The notes: generated from the letters alone by a model not told the origin. A DNA stretch of 64,000 nucleotides from an uncultured Cohaesibacter sp. (GCF_963678225.1 NZ_OY782764.1:2919001-2983000); one strand, 5' to 3'. Numbered from the stretch's first letter, positions 28,924 to 38,045 are shown. Numbers and translations are program-made.

Positions 28924-29121
28924 AAATAAGAATAAGAAAAAGGCGTAGGCCGTATGCCCCTCCCGTTTCTTGTCACTTCCACCCGCATGGGCGAGGGGGA
29001 CATCCGGTCCGCCAGGTTCCAATTAGCCTGCTCCAAGTAGCTCACCGACAGGTCATGGTCGGTAGATGGTCAGAGCAAAAAGAGCAGGCGTTGGGCCACA
29101 AGTAAAAACTGTAAGCAAACT

Positions 29122-29155
29122 AAAAGCCCCGTAGGTCATGACGGGGCTTTTTTTT
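29122..29155 (+). terminator. Terminator of adhE
   Basis: Stem AGCCCCGT/ACGGGGCT extended by A-T pairs, 8-base loop, then a run of eight T. It lies about 200 bases after the adhE stop; the stretch 28924-29121 in between holds nothing recognisable. Confidence 0.9.
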
Positions 29156-29173
29156 GCCCCTTTGGCAAGACGC

Positions 29174-29204
29174 AAAAAAGAAACCCGGGCGTCTGTCCGG
29201 GTTT
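29174..29204 (-). terminator. Terminator of the galacturonide operon
   Basis: Perfect 8-bp stem (29181-29188 with 29197-29204) followed on the minus strand by CTTTTTT, 63 bases after the GH105 stop. It ends the minus-strand operon facing the adhE terminator. Confidence 0.85.
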
Positions 29205-29266
29205 GCAAGGTGACTGACATCAAAGTCAGCGTAAGTGGCTGCGAAGGCAAATGCGCAGCCATTTTG

Positions 29267-30337
29267 TCATTTCTCAAGCAACAGCTTTTCAGCAGAGGCC
29301 ATCATGAAAGGCCCAACGCCCTTGACGTCATCTGCCCGGATCATTTCAGTCACATAATATTCGGCCGTCCCATCGCGATAGTTGCCATCGAAGCCGCCAA
29401 GACCGGCAACACAGACAATGTTTGGCAATAGCTGCGGATCACTATCGGCAACCAACTGCTCCAGATAGGCGTGCCCTTTGAGGCCCGGCGCAACAAGCTC
29501 CGAACCAAGTCCGAGGCGAGCGCCTTTCAAAAGCGCGTAGCTGAACATGGCCGTTGCGGAACTCTCCAGATAGTTGCCTTCAAGGTCTGGCTGATCGATC
29601 ACCTGAAGCCAGGCTCCTTGTTCTCTTTGCAGCTTGACGATCTCGCCAAGCAGATCAACGGAACGTGCAAAGACCGGCCCCATTTTCTCTTTGCCGACAA
29701 GTTCGCAGATATCGACGAGCGCAACGGTCAGCCAACCAATGGCTCGGCTCCAATGAGCGGGAGAAAGACCCGTTTCCTTGTCTGCCCAAGATTGCGCGCG
29801 GGATTCATCATAGCCATGGGCATAAAGACCATTCTGCCCCACACCCATGATCTCAAGTGCATGGGAGAGCTGGCTTATGGCGTTGTCGATCAGCGCTTCA
29901 TCGCCAGTCATCTGGCCATATTCGATCTGGAACGGAAGGCCCATATAGAGGCCATCAAGCCACACCTGATAGGGATAGCGCTTCTTGTGCCAATAGTTGC
30001 CACCGTCCGTTTTGGGGTGGGTTTCCAACTGCTTGGCCAGAGTCTGGCAAGCCTTCAGATAACGCTCGTCTTTTGTCTTCTTGTAGAGATAGAGAAAGGC
30101 GCGGCCTGAAAGAATATTGTCGATATTATACTCTTCCAGCTCATAGCCCGTCATGCTTCCGTCAGGGGCGACCTGCTTCTGGGCAAAGGCAATGAGGGTA
30201 TCGAGCCAGTTTTGCTCGCCTGTCGCTTCATAAAGGGTGATCAGCCCGCGATATAGGCAGCCATCTTCATAACATATCGGACCGCTTTTGTAGGCGCTGT
30301 AGGTCTCTGCGTAATGGCGGAAATAAGAAGTCAACAT
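29267..30337 (-). CDS. Unsaturated glucuronyl/galacturonyl hydrolase, GH105
   Basis: Cytoplasmic enzyme of the YteR/YesR/RhiN type that hydrates and releases the unsaturated uronic acid left at the end of oligosaccharides by pectin or rhamnogalacturonan lyases. The 356-residue alpha/alpha-barrel has the catalytic aspartate, Asp128, in VWLDGLYMG, and typical segments YEDGCLYRGL and SPAHWSRAIGWL. No signal peptide. It is the last gene of the operon, 8 bp after the GH28 gene. Its presence implies that imported oligomers include lyase products. GH88 chondroitin-type hydrolase is less likely given the GH28 partner. Confidence 0.9.
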   Translation of the reverse strand: MLTSYFRHYAETYSAYKSGPICYEDGCLYRGLITLYEATGEQNWLDTLIAFAQKQVAPDGSMTGYELEEYNIDNILSGRAFLYLYKKTKDERYLKACQTLAKQLETHPKTDGGNYWHKKRYPYQVWLDGLYMGLPFQIEYGQMTGDEALIDNAISQLSHALEIMGVGQNGLYAHGYDESRAQSWADKETGLSPAHWSRAIGWLTVALVDICELVGKEKMGPVFARSVDLLGEIVKLQREQGAWLQVIDQPDLEGNYLESSATAMFSYALLKGARLGLGSELVAPGLKGHAYLEQLVADSDPQLLPNIVCVAGLGGFDGNYRDGTAEYYVTEMIRADDVKGVGPFMMASAEKLLLEK

Positions 30338-30345
30338 ATGTCTGC

Positions 30346-31863
30346 CTATTCTTTTTCAATGGAAAGAGGGAAATACTCATGCTCGTTCTGGAAATTCAAT
30401 TCGGCAAATTCCGTTGAGAAACCAACATGATGACAGGTCGGGACATGGAGAGCCATCACGGGCACATCCCCCTCGGTGCTGTTATCGAAGCTTGCATGGA
30501 TATTGTTGATTGAGACGGAGCGAATCGGCATTTCCGGTAGGCCATAAAAGGCGCCAATCGCAACGCGGACGTCACGGATTTCAAGATCGCTGATCTCTAT
30601 GTCGTGGATGGAAGGGGTCGAGGCGTCGACCGGGTAGGGCGCACGGGATTGAACCCATTCAGAGCGGCCATCATGGTCGCAGAAATAGAAGCAGTTGGCC
30701 ACGATGGCCGAGTGGACTTCCTGCATGGTGATGTTGCGGCAGCGGACATGGGCGATTTCACCGCCACGGCCGCGTCGCGTCTTGAGACGCAAGCCACGAT
30801 CCGTACCCAGAAATTCGCAATTCTCAACCGTCACATGGCGCACAGAGCCGCTCATCTCCGAGCCAATGACCACCGCGCCATGGCCGCGCTCCATGTAGCA
30901 GTGGCGCACGGTGATATGTTCGCACGGGCGGATGTGATCGTCCGAGCCATCGTCGCCGCGCTTGCAAGCCTTGATGGCAATGCAATCGTCACCCACGGTG
31001 AAATGAATGCCTTCAAGCAATACATCGCTGCAGCATTCCGGGTCGAGCCCGTCCGTATTGGGAGAGTCGGCCGGGTTTTTAATGGCTAGAGCAACAAATT
31101 CGATGTCGTGGCAATAGAGCGGGTGCACAGTCCATGAAGGAGAATTCTGCACGGTGATGCCCGAAACGGTCACCGCCTCGCAATTGTTGAGGAACAGGGT
31201 GCGGGCGCGGCGCGCGCCATTGCGGCGTTCTTTGGGCCAGCTCCACCAGTCGCCTTCGGCGCCGGCGCCATCCAGCGTGCCCGAGCCGGTGATTTCCAGA
31301 TTGGTGCAGCCGATGGCCGTGACGATGGAGGCATAACAGGCATCGGGCAGCCCTTCCCACGAGCCGAGCATGTCGCCCTGAGCCGTGTGGGCGGGCAAAA
31401 TGGGGATCTGATCACGGTCGGTGATGAAAGTGAGTGTTGCTCCCGGCTCCAGATGCAGCGTCATGTCGCTTTTAAGAAACAGGGGCCCCGTGTGCCAGAG
31501 CCCTTCCGGGATGGCGAGCGTTCCGCCCACGGGAACCGAAGCGAGGGCAGCCGCAATCGCAGCGCCGTTATTGGCCGCTTCCGTGCGGGCACCGAAATCC
31601 CTGATATCAACCCGGCCAGCGCATTCTGCCGTGGTGAAGGTGAAGCTCTCACCAGTGTCCACTTCGAAGACATACTGCGTTGCAGGGTCGAGGCAATCGA
31701 TGAAGGTGATCACGCGATCCGTTTCACCCGACCGCACGATTTCTCCAGTCTTGTAAAGCGTCCAGTGGCTCTTTTGCGGCAGGAAAAAGCGTGCTTTTCC
31801 ATCCGGGTTCAGACAAAGGGCAACTGTTCGCGCGGTGATTGCCGACGCGGTGATAGTCATCAT
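30346..31863 (-). CDS. Polygalacturonase-type glycoside hydrolase, GH28
   Basis: Right-handed beta-helix hydrolase acting on alpha-1,4-galacturonides, probably in exo mode. The 505-residue protein has a small N-terminal beta-sandwich (about residues 1-80, FN3-like, as in exo-acting members) and the catalytic set NTDG (269-272), GDD (291-293), GHG (327-329) and RLKTRRGRGG. No signal peptide is seen, so it works on imported oligomers. The start has two ATG codons in tandem at 31863. It is followed closely by the GH105 gene and preceded by a binding-protein gene in the same operon. Rhamnogalacturonase or xylogalacturonase specificity cannot be ruled out. Confidence 0.92.
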   Translation of the reverse strand: MMTITASAITARTVALCLNPDGKARFFLPQKSHWTLYKTGEIVRSGETDRVITFIDCLDPATQYVFEVDTGESFTFTTAECAGRVDIRDFGARTEAANNGAAIAAALASVPVGGTLAIPEGLWHTGPLFLKSDMTLHLEPGATLTFITDRDQIPILPAHTAQGDMLGSWEGLPDACYASIVTAIGCTNLEITGSGTLDGAGAEGDWWSWPKERRNGARRARTLFLNNCEAVTVSGITVQNSPSWTVHPLYCHDIEFVALAIKNPADSPNTDGLDPECCSDVLLEGIHFTVGDDCIAIKACKRGDDGSDDHIRPCEHITVRHCYMERGHGAVVIGSEMSGSVRHVTVENCEFLGTDRGLRLKTRRGRGGEIAHVRCRNITMQEVHSAIVANCFYFCDHDGRSEWVQSRAPYPVDASTPSIHDIEISDLEIRDVRVAIGAFYGLPEMPIRSVSINNIHASFDNSTEGDVPVMALHVPTCHHVGFSTEFAELNFQNEHEYFPLSIEKE

Positions 31864-31931
31864 GGTTTCTCGCTCATCTTGGGTCGGGACGCCGGGCAGG
31901 GTGTGGCCCGCCCGGCGCTAACTTGCTTGCT

Positions 31932-33200
31932 TTACTGGTCGTATTTTTCCAGAATGTCATTGACGTTGTAGATGATCTCGTCAGCGGCTTCTTCCGCGCT
32001 GAACTCGCCATAGGCATACATCTCGATGGCATCCTTGAAGCTCTCACGAATGCGCGGATGCTCGTTGAATGGCGAAACGGTTGGTCCTGTGCCTGCCATG
32101 ACGATCTCGTTGGCGGAAACCAGCTCGGGGCGCACAACGCCTGCATCCATCAGCGTCTGGGCTGCGATCTTGGAAGCGGGAAGGCCACGGGTTGCGCCCA
32201 GTGCCTCGATGCCTTCCTTCTCGGTCAGCAGACAGTTGAGAATTTCCGCTGCGGCTTTCTGGTTTTCGCTGCGTTTGGAGATGGAAAAGACCATCGATGG
32301 CTTGCGATAGACACCTTCGGTAACAGCGCCATCCACCTTCAGCATGGAAACGGGAACCAGCTCACCTTTGCCTTCAAGAGGATCGGCATATTTGAAATAG
32401 GTGGAATCCCATTCATAAGAGCCAGCGATCTTGCCATCGGACCATTTCGGGCTTTCATAAAGCTTGATATTGCCTTCCGAGGCCCAGGACTTCCAGCTGC
32501 GGGTGACGTGCTTGTCAACCAGATTGCCGTAGAATTTGACCGCGTCGGTCAGCTCTTCCAGTGACCATGCCATGCGGTTGGTCGCCGGATCGATCATGTC
32601 CTTGCCGGTCTTCTGGGTGGCAATCAGCATGATGATAAGTACCGGATTGTCTTCGGTCACTTCCAGCGGGTAGGAATCCTCACCCAGCTTTTCCTGAATG
32701 ACAGCAGCATCAGCGATCAGCTCATTCCAGTCCTTGGGCAGATCAAGGCCTGCTTTGTCAAACACGGTCTTGTTGAACATGAACACCCGCCCGGTGGTCG
32801 CCAACGGCAGGCCGTTGAGCTTGCCGTTCATGGTGGCGGCATCAAGCTGGGCATCTGTCCATTGGCTGAGGTCGATGGTGTCCTTGAAGCTATTGAGATC
32901 TGCAAAGCCATCACCCTTGAAGGAGAAGAGCGGCAGCCATGGCCAGTTGACCTGCATGATATCGGCTTCTGTGCCACCAGCCAGCTGTGTGGTCAGTTTT
33001 TCCAGGTACCCTTTCCAACCGGTGAATTCCGGATTGATCGTGTGGCCATATTTCTCGCCACAGATTTTCAGCGCGGCCTGGGTTGCTTCATGGCGGCTTC
33101 CGCCACCCCACCAGGACATGCGCAGCTCGGCGGCGTTGACTGATGCGCTAAGAGCCGTCGCGGCAGCCAGAATCGTCAGGAAAGTTGCAGTAGATTTCAA
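31932..33200 (-). CDS. ABC transporter sugar-binding protein (oligogalacturonide type)
   Basis: Periplasmic family 1 binding protein, 422 residues, with a clear Sec signal peptide ending near SVNAAE. The mature part has the cluster-B fold and W/Y-rich ligand surface (SWWGGGSR, NWPWLPLF). TogB-like role is inferred from the adjoining GH28 and GH105 genes and two-permease importer. I place the start at a TTG (33200), because AGGAG lies exactly 8 bases upstream; the GTG three codons earlier would overlap that SD. The gene is separated from the ATPase gene by 131 bp containing two perfect hairpins, which may set its expression apart. Confidence 0.87.
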   Translation of the reverse strand: MKSTATFLTILAAATALSASVNAAELRMSWWGGGSRHEATQAALKICGEKYGHTINPEFTGWKGYLEKLTTQLAGGTEADIMQVNWPWLPLFSFKGDGFADLNSFKDTIDLSQWTDAQLDAATMNGKLNGLPLATTGRVFMFNKTVFDKAGLDLPKDWNELIADAAVIQEKLGEDSYPLEVTEDNPVLIIMLIATQKTGKDMIDPATNRMAWSLEELTDAVKFYGNLVDKHVTRSWKSWASEGNIKLYESPKWSDGKIAGSYEWDSTYFKYADPLEGKGELVPVSMLKVDGAVTEGVYRKPSMVFSISKRSENQKAAAEILNCLLTEKEGIEALGATRGLPASKIAAQTLMDAGVVRPELVSANEIVMAGTGPTVSPFNEHPRIRESFKDAIEMYAYGEFSAEEAADEIIYNVNDILEKYDQ

Positions 33201-33238
33201 GAGTTTCACTCCTGTCAGTGAATGTGGCTCGATGGGGC

Positions 33239-33315
33239 GTCTGCGCTCAGCAGAAGAGAAGGAGGAGGAACTGAGCGCAGACAGGTGACAACTGCTGGCG
33301 GTCGAGCCACCGCCA
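33239..33315 (-). promoter_or_regulatory. Paired hairpins upstream of the binding-protein gene
   Basis: Two stem-loops lie in the 131-bp gap: a perfect 12-bp stem (33239-33250 with 33271-33282) with a 20-base loop, and a perfect 7-bp stem (33296-33302 with 33309-33315) with a 6-base loop. Neither is followed by a T tract. In the sense transcript the large loop is pyrimidine-rich and contains CCUCCUCC, complementary to SD sequences. Likely an mRNA processing/stability or translation-control element. Confidence 0.65.
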
Positions 33316-33331
33316 ACAGGTGCTGGAGGAC

Positions 33332-34453
33332 TTAGGTAAGCGAAATATTCTTGCCGCTTGCCTGATCGAAGATATGGGCGCGGGCCTCATTGACCTTGAG
33401 AGTCACCTTGGAACCGCGCACCTTGGAGGGGTCATATTCTTCACCCGGAACAACCACGATGAGCGAATGGCCTTCTACATTCACATGCAGATAGACTTCA
33501 TGGCCCATGAATTCGAGCGCGGAAACTTCGCCCGTCAGTGAATCCGGCGTGCCGTCGTCAACCAGATGGAAATGCTGCGGACGAATGCCCAGCGTCACTT
33601 CGCTATTGTCGGCAGATGCCTGAATGCGAGAGGCGAGGGTGTCCTGCAAGCCAATGGTCTGGGTGCCGATCTTGAGGCTGTGAGACCCTGCAATCGACAG
33701 GTCTGCCGGGATAAGGTTCATTTCCGGTGTGCCGATGAAGCCCGCCACGAAGGCATTGTCCGGCTTGTCATAGAGCGTCACCGGATCGGCAACCTGCATG
33801 ATATGGCCGTCCTTCATGACACAGATGCGATCACCCATGGTCATGGCTTCCGTCTGGTCATGGGTCACGTAAATGACTGTGGCCGGACGCCCTTCTTCCT
33901 TGAGACGACGATGCAGATCCGTGATGCGGACGCGCATGGACGCGCGCAGCTTGGCATCGAGGTTGGAAAGCGGTTCGTCAAACAGGAAGACTTCCGGTTT
34001 CTTGATCAGGGCACGTCCAAGCGCTACACGCTGGGCCTGACCGCCGGAAAGCTCTTTCGGCAAGCGTTCAAGCAGGGACTCAATCTCCAGAATTTCAGCA
34101 ACCTCGGCGGTTGCCGCTGTGATCTCATCCTTGGGGCGACCAGCTAGACGCAGGCCGAATGAAAGGTTGTTCTTCACTTTCATATGCGGATAAAGCGCGT
34201 AGTTCTGGAACACCATGGCGATGCCGCGACGTCCCGGAGCGAGGGTGTTGACCACCCGTTCTCCGATGCGGACTTCTCCGCCGGTGATGGTTTCCAGACC
34301 GGCAACCATGCGCAGCGTGGTGGATTTTGCGCAGCCCGACGGGCCGACCAGCACCATGAACTCACCATCCTGAACATCCAGATCGATGCCGTGGACAGCC
34401 TCGAAGCCGTTGGGATAGCGTTTAACGAGTTTCTTAAGTTGAAGGTGTGCCAT
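33332..34453 (-). CDS. ABC transporter ATPase, UgpC/MalK type (galacturonide importer)
   Basis: ATP-hydrolysing subunit of a carbohydrate importer, 373 residues: nucleotide-binding domain (1-240) and C-terminal MalK-like OB domains. Walker A is GPSGCAKST (37-45), with Ala42 where nearly all relatives have Gly; the signature is LSGGQAQR, Walker B FLFDEPLSNLDA and the switch VTHDQ. Start ATG 34453 has AAAGGG upstream and lies 3 bases after the preceding permease stop, so translation is probably coupled. It serves the two permeases upstream and the binding protein downstream. Confidence 0.93.
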   Translation of the reverse strand: MAHLQLKKLVKRYPNGFEAVHGIDLDVQDGEFMVLVGPSGCAKSTTLRMVAGLETITGGEVRIGERVVNTLAPGRRGIAMVFQNYALYPHMKVKNNLSFGLRLAGRPKDEITAATAEVAEILEIESLLERLPKELSGGQAQRVALGRALIKKPEVFLFDEPLSNLDAKLRASMRVRITDLHRRLKEEGRPATVIYVTHDQTEAMTMGDRICVMKDGHIMQVADPVTLYDKPDNAFVAGFIGTPEMNLIPADLSIAGSHSLKIGTQTIGLQDTLASRIQASADNSEVTLGIRPQHFHLVDDGTPDSLTGEVSALEFMGHEVYLHVNVEGHSLIVVVPGEEYDPSKVRGSKVTLKVNEARAHIFDQASGKNISLT

Positions 34454-34456
34454 GAT

Positions 34457-35359
34457 TTACCCTTTAACTCCGCCTGTTGAGATGCCTTCGATGAAGTATT
34501 TCTGCGCCATGAAGAAGACGATCAACGCAGGCGTGATTGCGAGCACGGACATTGCCAGGATCTGGTTCCAGTCGAAGGCTTCCGTCGTGTCGATGGATAG
34601 TTTGAGAGCCAGGGAGACAGGGAACTTGTCTACCGAGGACAGATAGATGAGAGGACCAAGGAAGTCGTTCATGGTCCACATGAACTGGAACAGTGCGACC
34701 GAGATCAGCGCAGGCGCCAGTAGCGGCGTTACGATGTACCAAAGGGTCTGCAGACTGTTCGCACCGTCCACACGAGCCGCTTCTTCCATATCGCGCGGGA
34801 TACCGCGCAGGAACTGCACCAGCATGAAGGTGAAGAACGCATCCCCTGCGAGCGCCGAAGGCACCCAGAGTGGCAGGAAGGTATCAAGCCAGCCCATGTC
34901 GCGGAACAGGAGATACTGCGGAATGCGGGTCACCACATTTGGCAGCAGCAGCGTTGCGATAAGCAGCGAGAAGAACAAGCGCTTGAAAGGAAACTCAAAG
35001 CGGGCAAAGCCATAGGCCACCAGCGACGCGCTGATGCATGTTCCGATCGTTTTGGGCAGAATGATCAGGAAGGTGTTCCAGAAGAAATGCCCGAAGGTGT
35101 AGGGCGTGGAGGTCTGCCAGCCTTTCACATAGCCGCTGATGGTCGGTTCCTTGGGCCAGAAGCCTGGGTTGGAGAAGATCTCCGAGTTGGTTTTGAAGGA
35201 TGCGCCAACCAGCCAGATCAGCGGATAGAGCATCACAAAGCCAACGACGATCAGCAGGACATAGCGAACCATGGAGTTGATCTTCTGGCGGCGGGCAATC
35301 TGTCGATTGACGCGTTCCATATCCTCGGCAACCGAGGAATTAGCTACTTCTACTGTCAT
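34457..35359 (-). CDS. ABC transporter permease, carbohydrate (MalG type)
   Basis: Inner-membrane subunit of the galacturonide-type importer, 300 residues with six predicted helices after a cytoplasmic N-terminal tail. The ATPase-coupling loop is EEAARVDGANSLQTLW. The ATG at 35359 is chosen because AAAGGAG lies 8 bases before it and it falls 4 bases after the upstream permease stop; the longer frame to 35422 would overlap that gene by 59 bases. Ends in the family-typical EGISTGGVKG. Confidence 0.92.
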   Translation of the reverse strand: MTVEVANSSVAEDMERVNRQIARRQKINSMVRYVLLIVVGFVMLYPLIWLVGASFKTNSEIFSNPGFWPKEPTISGYVKGWQTSTPYTFGHFFWNTFLIILPKTIGTCISASLVAYGFARFEFPFKRLFFSLLIATLLLPNVVTRIPQYLLFRDMGWLDTFLPLWVPSALAGDAFFTFMLVQFLRGIPRDMEEAARVDGANSLQTLWYIVTPLLAPALISVALFQFMWTMNDFLGPLIYLSSVDKFPVSLALKLSIDTTEAFDWNQILAMSVLAITPALIVFFMAQKYFIEGISTGGVKG

Positions 35360-35363
35360 GGGA

Positions 35364-36248
35364 TCAGCTCCTTTTGTCGCCAGCGTAATAGACCCACTTT
35401 TTGGAAGACCAGAAAGCGACAACGGTCAGAACCATGATCATGGTGAACAGGATCCAGGCAATCGCCGAGGCGTAGCCCATTTCGAAGTTCCTGAAGGCCT
35501 TGTCATAGATGTAAAGCGGCAACAGATAGGTTGATTTCAGCGGGCCACCATTGGTGATGATGTAAGGGCCGTTGAATTCCTGGAAAGCCTGCACGCTCTG
35601 CATGATCAGGTTGAAGAAGATCACCGGCGTGATCAGCGGCAGCGTGATATGGCGGAAGACCTGCCATTGGTTGGCGTCATCCACGGCAGCAGCCTCATAG
35701 AGTGACTTGTCGACACCCTGCAGGGCCGCAAGGAAGATCACCATGGCCGAACCAAACTGCCAGCAGCGCAACAGCGTGATGGTGAACAGTGCGTTGGTCG
35801 GATCGCCAAACCAGTTGATACCCTCAATACCAACGGCTCCCAGAACCATGTTGACCAGACCTGTGTCAGCAAAAACATAGCGCCACAGCACGGCGATCGC
35901 GATCGATCCGCCAAGAATGGAAGGGACATAATAGGCCGTGCGGAAAAAGTTGATGGCCTTCAGCTTGTAGTTCAGGATGACTGCAATAAACAGTGCAAAG
36001 ACCAGTTTGAGCGGAACCGTTGAGAACACATAGATCAAGGTCACTTTGAGTGACTTGTCAAAGGTGCGGTCCCGGGTGAACAGCTTGGTATAGTTGTCCA
36101 GGCCAACCCATTCCGGCGAGCTCATCAGGGAATAATCCGTGAAGCTCAGATAGAATGAGTAAGCAAAGGGAAAAGCCGTAAAGACCAGCAACCCCACAAT
36201 GTAGGGTGACAGGTAGGCAAGACCGAGATAGCGATTTTCGCCGCCCAA
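35364..36248 (-). CDS. ABC transporter permease, carbohydrate (MalF type)
   Basis: First gene of the galacturonide operon, 294 residues, six predicted membrane helices, starting in YLGLAYLSPYIVGLLVF. The coupling loop is YEAAAVDDANQWQVFRHI. Translation begins at a TTG (36246-36248) preceded by GAGGA at about 8 bases. An operator-like sequence GTGTTTAACAC lies 20 bases upstream. Divergent AraC regulator is the probable controller. Confidence 0.91.
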   Translation of the reverse strand: MGGENRYLGLAYLSPYIVGLLVFTAFPFAYSFYLSFTDYSLMSSPEWVGLDNYTKLFTRDRTFDKSLKVTLIYVFSTVPLKLVFALFIAVILNYKLKAINFFRTAYYVPSILGGSIAIAVLWRYVFADTGLVNMVLGAVGIEGINWFGDPTNALFTITLLRCWQFGSAMVIFLAALQGVDKSLYEAAAVDDANQWQVFRHITLPLITPVIFFNLIMQSVQAFQEFNGPYIITNGGPLKSTYLLPLYIYDKAFRNFEMGYASAIAWILFTMIMVLTVVAFWSSKKWVYYAGDKRS

Positions 36249-36616
36249 GGCTCTATCCTCCCGTTAGGTGTTTAACACAAGGATGATGGCTGCAAACGCG
36301 GCTCATCACCGTGAAATGAGCTGCCTATGGCAAGGGCTCCAATCCCCACCCGACAGTCAAACAATCCGGACCCTTGGCAAACAGCCGAGGACTCCGCGGG
36401 AAATCGAGTTGCATTCCTAAAGGTTGATGCACGAAACGACGTCTACATATTGACATGGATATGCGAGATGTTCATTTTAGTGCACATCATGAGAGTGAAT
36501 TTCCGAGGTCATCCTCTTGATAATACCAACAGAAGCAAGGGACGTCTTCTGATTTCCTCCAGTATTCTTGTTTCGCGCATATCAACACGGTGCTGATGCG
36601 AATGGAATGAAGGATT
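36249..36616. promoter_or_regulatory. Divergent control region, galacturonide operon / araC-type gene
   Basis: 368 bases. A near-palindrome GTGTTTAACAC lies at 36268-36278, just upstream of the minus-strand TTG start. For the AraC-type gene a TTGACA box near 36460 is followed 17 bases later by CATTTT, a possible but weak promoter. No gene is seen here. Confidence 0.5.
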
Positions 36617-37516
36617 ATGAACAAAATCATGGATAAAACCGAACATTCGATTTTGGAGGGAATTCCTGCCACCTCGTTGAACCTGAATCTTTCAAGATCA
36701 ACGATCAAAATGCGCCATTCTTCAACCTGGAGTGTGCATAAGTCAAACGACGTACATGACCTGGTTGTCTGTCTGACAGGGGGCGCACAGTATTTTCTCG
36801 ACGGTGTCGAAGTGCGTCAGCAGCGCGGCGAGGCGATGCTGATTCCTGCCGGATCGCATTTTGAAGGCCGTCTTGATCATGGCGACCAATATACTGGAGT
36901 TGCTCAACATTTTACGCTGACACTGTTTGATAATGTGGACCTGATCCAGCAGATGGAGCTCAAGCCGGTGGTGCAGTTGCCCAACTGGGAACAGCTGGAA
37001 TCGCTGGTGCGCTATTACCGCTCTATCGCGCCATCTTCGTCTACAACCCTACAGCAAGTGCATCTCTTCATGGTGATCCTGCTGGCCTATCTCGATTGTG
37101 CCTTTGTGCGCTGGAGCGAGGACTCTTTGCAGAACCTGGGAGGGCAGGATGCCTTGTCGCTGCATGTCATGCTGATTGCCGCCCAGATCTCGCGCGATCC
37201 TCTGGATAAGGATGAAGCCGAACGCCTGATTGCCTCAGTGCCCTATAACGACGATTATTTCCGGCGGGCATTTAAGGCCAAGATTGGCTATACGCCGAGA
37301 AAGTTTATGGAATTCAAGAGGATGGAAAAGGCAATGAACATCCTGTTGACCGGTAAAAGCGTCAACGCAACGGCGCTCGCCGTGGGCTATAATGACGTTT
37401 ATTTCTTCTCGCGCATGTTCAAGCAATATATGGGCGTGAGCCCGTCCTACTATCGCGTTTCTGCAGATCGGCGCAAATTTCTCACCACCGGGGATATCTA
37501 TCATTACACCGAATGA
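36617..37516 (+). CDS. AraC-family transcriptional regulator
   Basis: A 299-residue regulator with an N-terminal cupin-like ligand-binding domain (GGAQYFLDGVEVRQQRGEAML, residues about 55-75) and C-terminal double helix-turn-helix; the second reads TALAVGYNDVYFFSRMFKQ followed by MGVSPSYYR, the AraC signature. The start ATG has AAGGA at 7 bases. It faces away from the galacturonide operon, the standard arrangement for a local activator, so an oligogalacturonide or galacturonate inducer is inferred. The first helix-turn-helix is less typical than the second. Confidence 0.92.
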   Translation: MNKIMDKTEHSILEGIPATSLNLNLSRSTIKMRHSSTWSVHKSNDVHDLVVCLTGGAQYFLDGVEVRQQRGEAMLIPAGSHFEGRLDHGDQYTGVAQHFTLTLFDNVDLIQQMELKPVVQLPNWEQLESLVRYYRSIAPSSSTTLQQVHLFMVILLAYLDCAFVRWSEDSLQNLGGQDALSLHVMLIAAQISRDPLDKDEAERLIASVPYNDDYFRRAFKAKIGYTPRKFMEFKRMEKAMNILLTGKSVNATALAVGYNDVYFFSRMFKQYMGVSPSYYRVSADRRKFLTTGDIYHYTE

Positions 37517-37829
37517 GGCGCGTGTGTTTTTCTTTAAAGAACCGGCGTGAATACTGTTTCACCGGTCGGTGAGAGGCGTTTTTCAACAGTTTTTCTTTAT
37601 GACAAAAGAATAGTGATGATAATTGCGCGAATATGGATGATTTCGCTATTGATGCGTTTTGAAGTGCTATGGAACGGCATCAGACATGAAACCATCCGTT
37701 TCTTTACGGGCAGACAGAGAGGCGTTGCGGTTGTAAACTGACGAATAGCGGAAGGCTGGTCCTGACTCTATGGTTGTTGAACAGGAGAGTTGCCAGACCT
37801 GGAGCGGTTCACGATGAAAGGAGACCGCT
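37517..37829. other. Intergenic region after araC-type gene
   Basis: 313 bases. A perfect 12-bp palindrome TTCTTTAAAGAA lies at 37530-37541, directly followed by a hairpin with a bulge (about 37541-37565) that may end the regulator transcript. A 64-codon frame at 37547-37741 lacks an SD and is not accepted as a gene. Confidence 0.5.
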
Positions 37830-38045
37830 ATGGAAACGCAAGCAATGCAATCGGCGACTGAGGCTGCATCAGCCTTGCAAGGTGTGTGGGATTCTCTGGG
37901 CCTCGGGCTCGTGATCGCCGCAGCGATCGGCTATCTCTATATCCGGCTTTGGAAAGGGCGCAAGAGCTGCCATGCCTGCCCAAGCAGCGGTGCGGGATGC
38001 ACCAGCTGTCATGTCTCCACTGACTTTATCGGCGATAAAGACTAA
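37830..38045 (+). CDS. Small Cys-rich single-helix membrane protein
   Basis: 71 residues with a perfect SD (AAAGGAG, 6 bases before the ATG). Residues 25-42 form one membrane helix (LGLGLVIAAAIGYLYIRL), followed by a positive stretch and four closely spaced cysteines plus histidines (CHACPSSGAGCTSCH). This plan matches the FeoB-associated Cys-rich membrane proteins and related small families, which may bind iron or another metal. No feoB or other iron gene adjoins it here, so the role is open. It stands alone between the araC-type gene and ugp. Confidence 0.8.
   Translation: METQAMQSATEAASALQGVWDSLGLGLVIAAAIGYLYIRLWKGRKSCHACPSSGAGCTSCHVSTDFIGDKD

Noticed and set aside
37547-37741. A 64-codon frame after the araC-type gene
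   Set aside because: Starts at GTG without an SD, lies on a palindrome and hairpin, and has no recognisable features.
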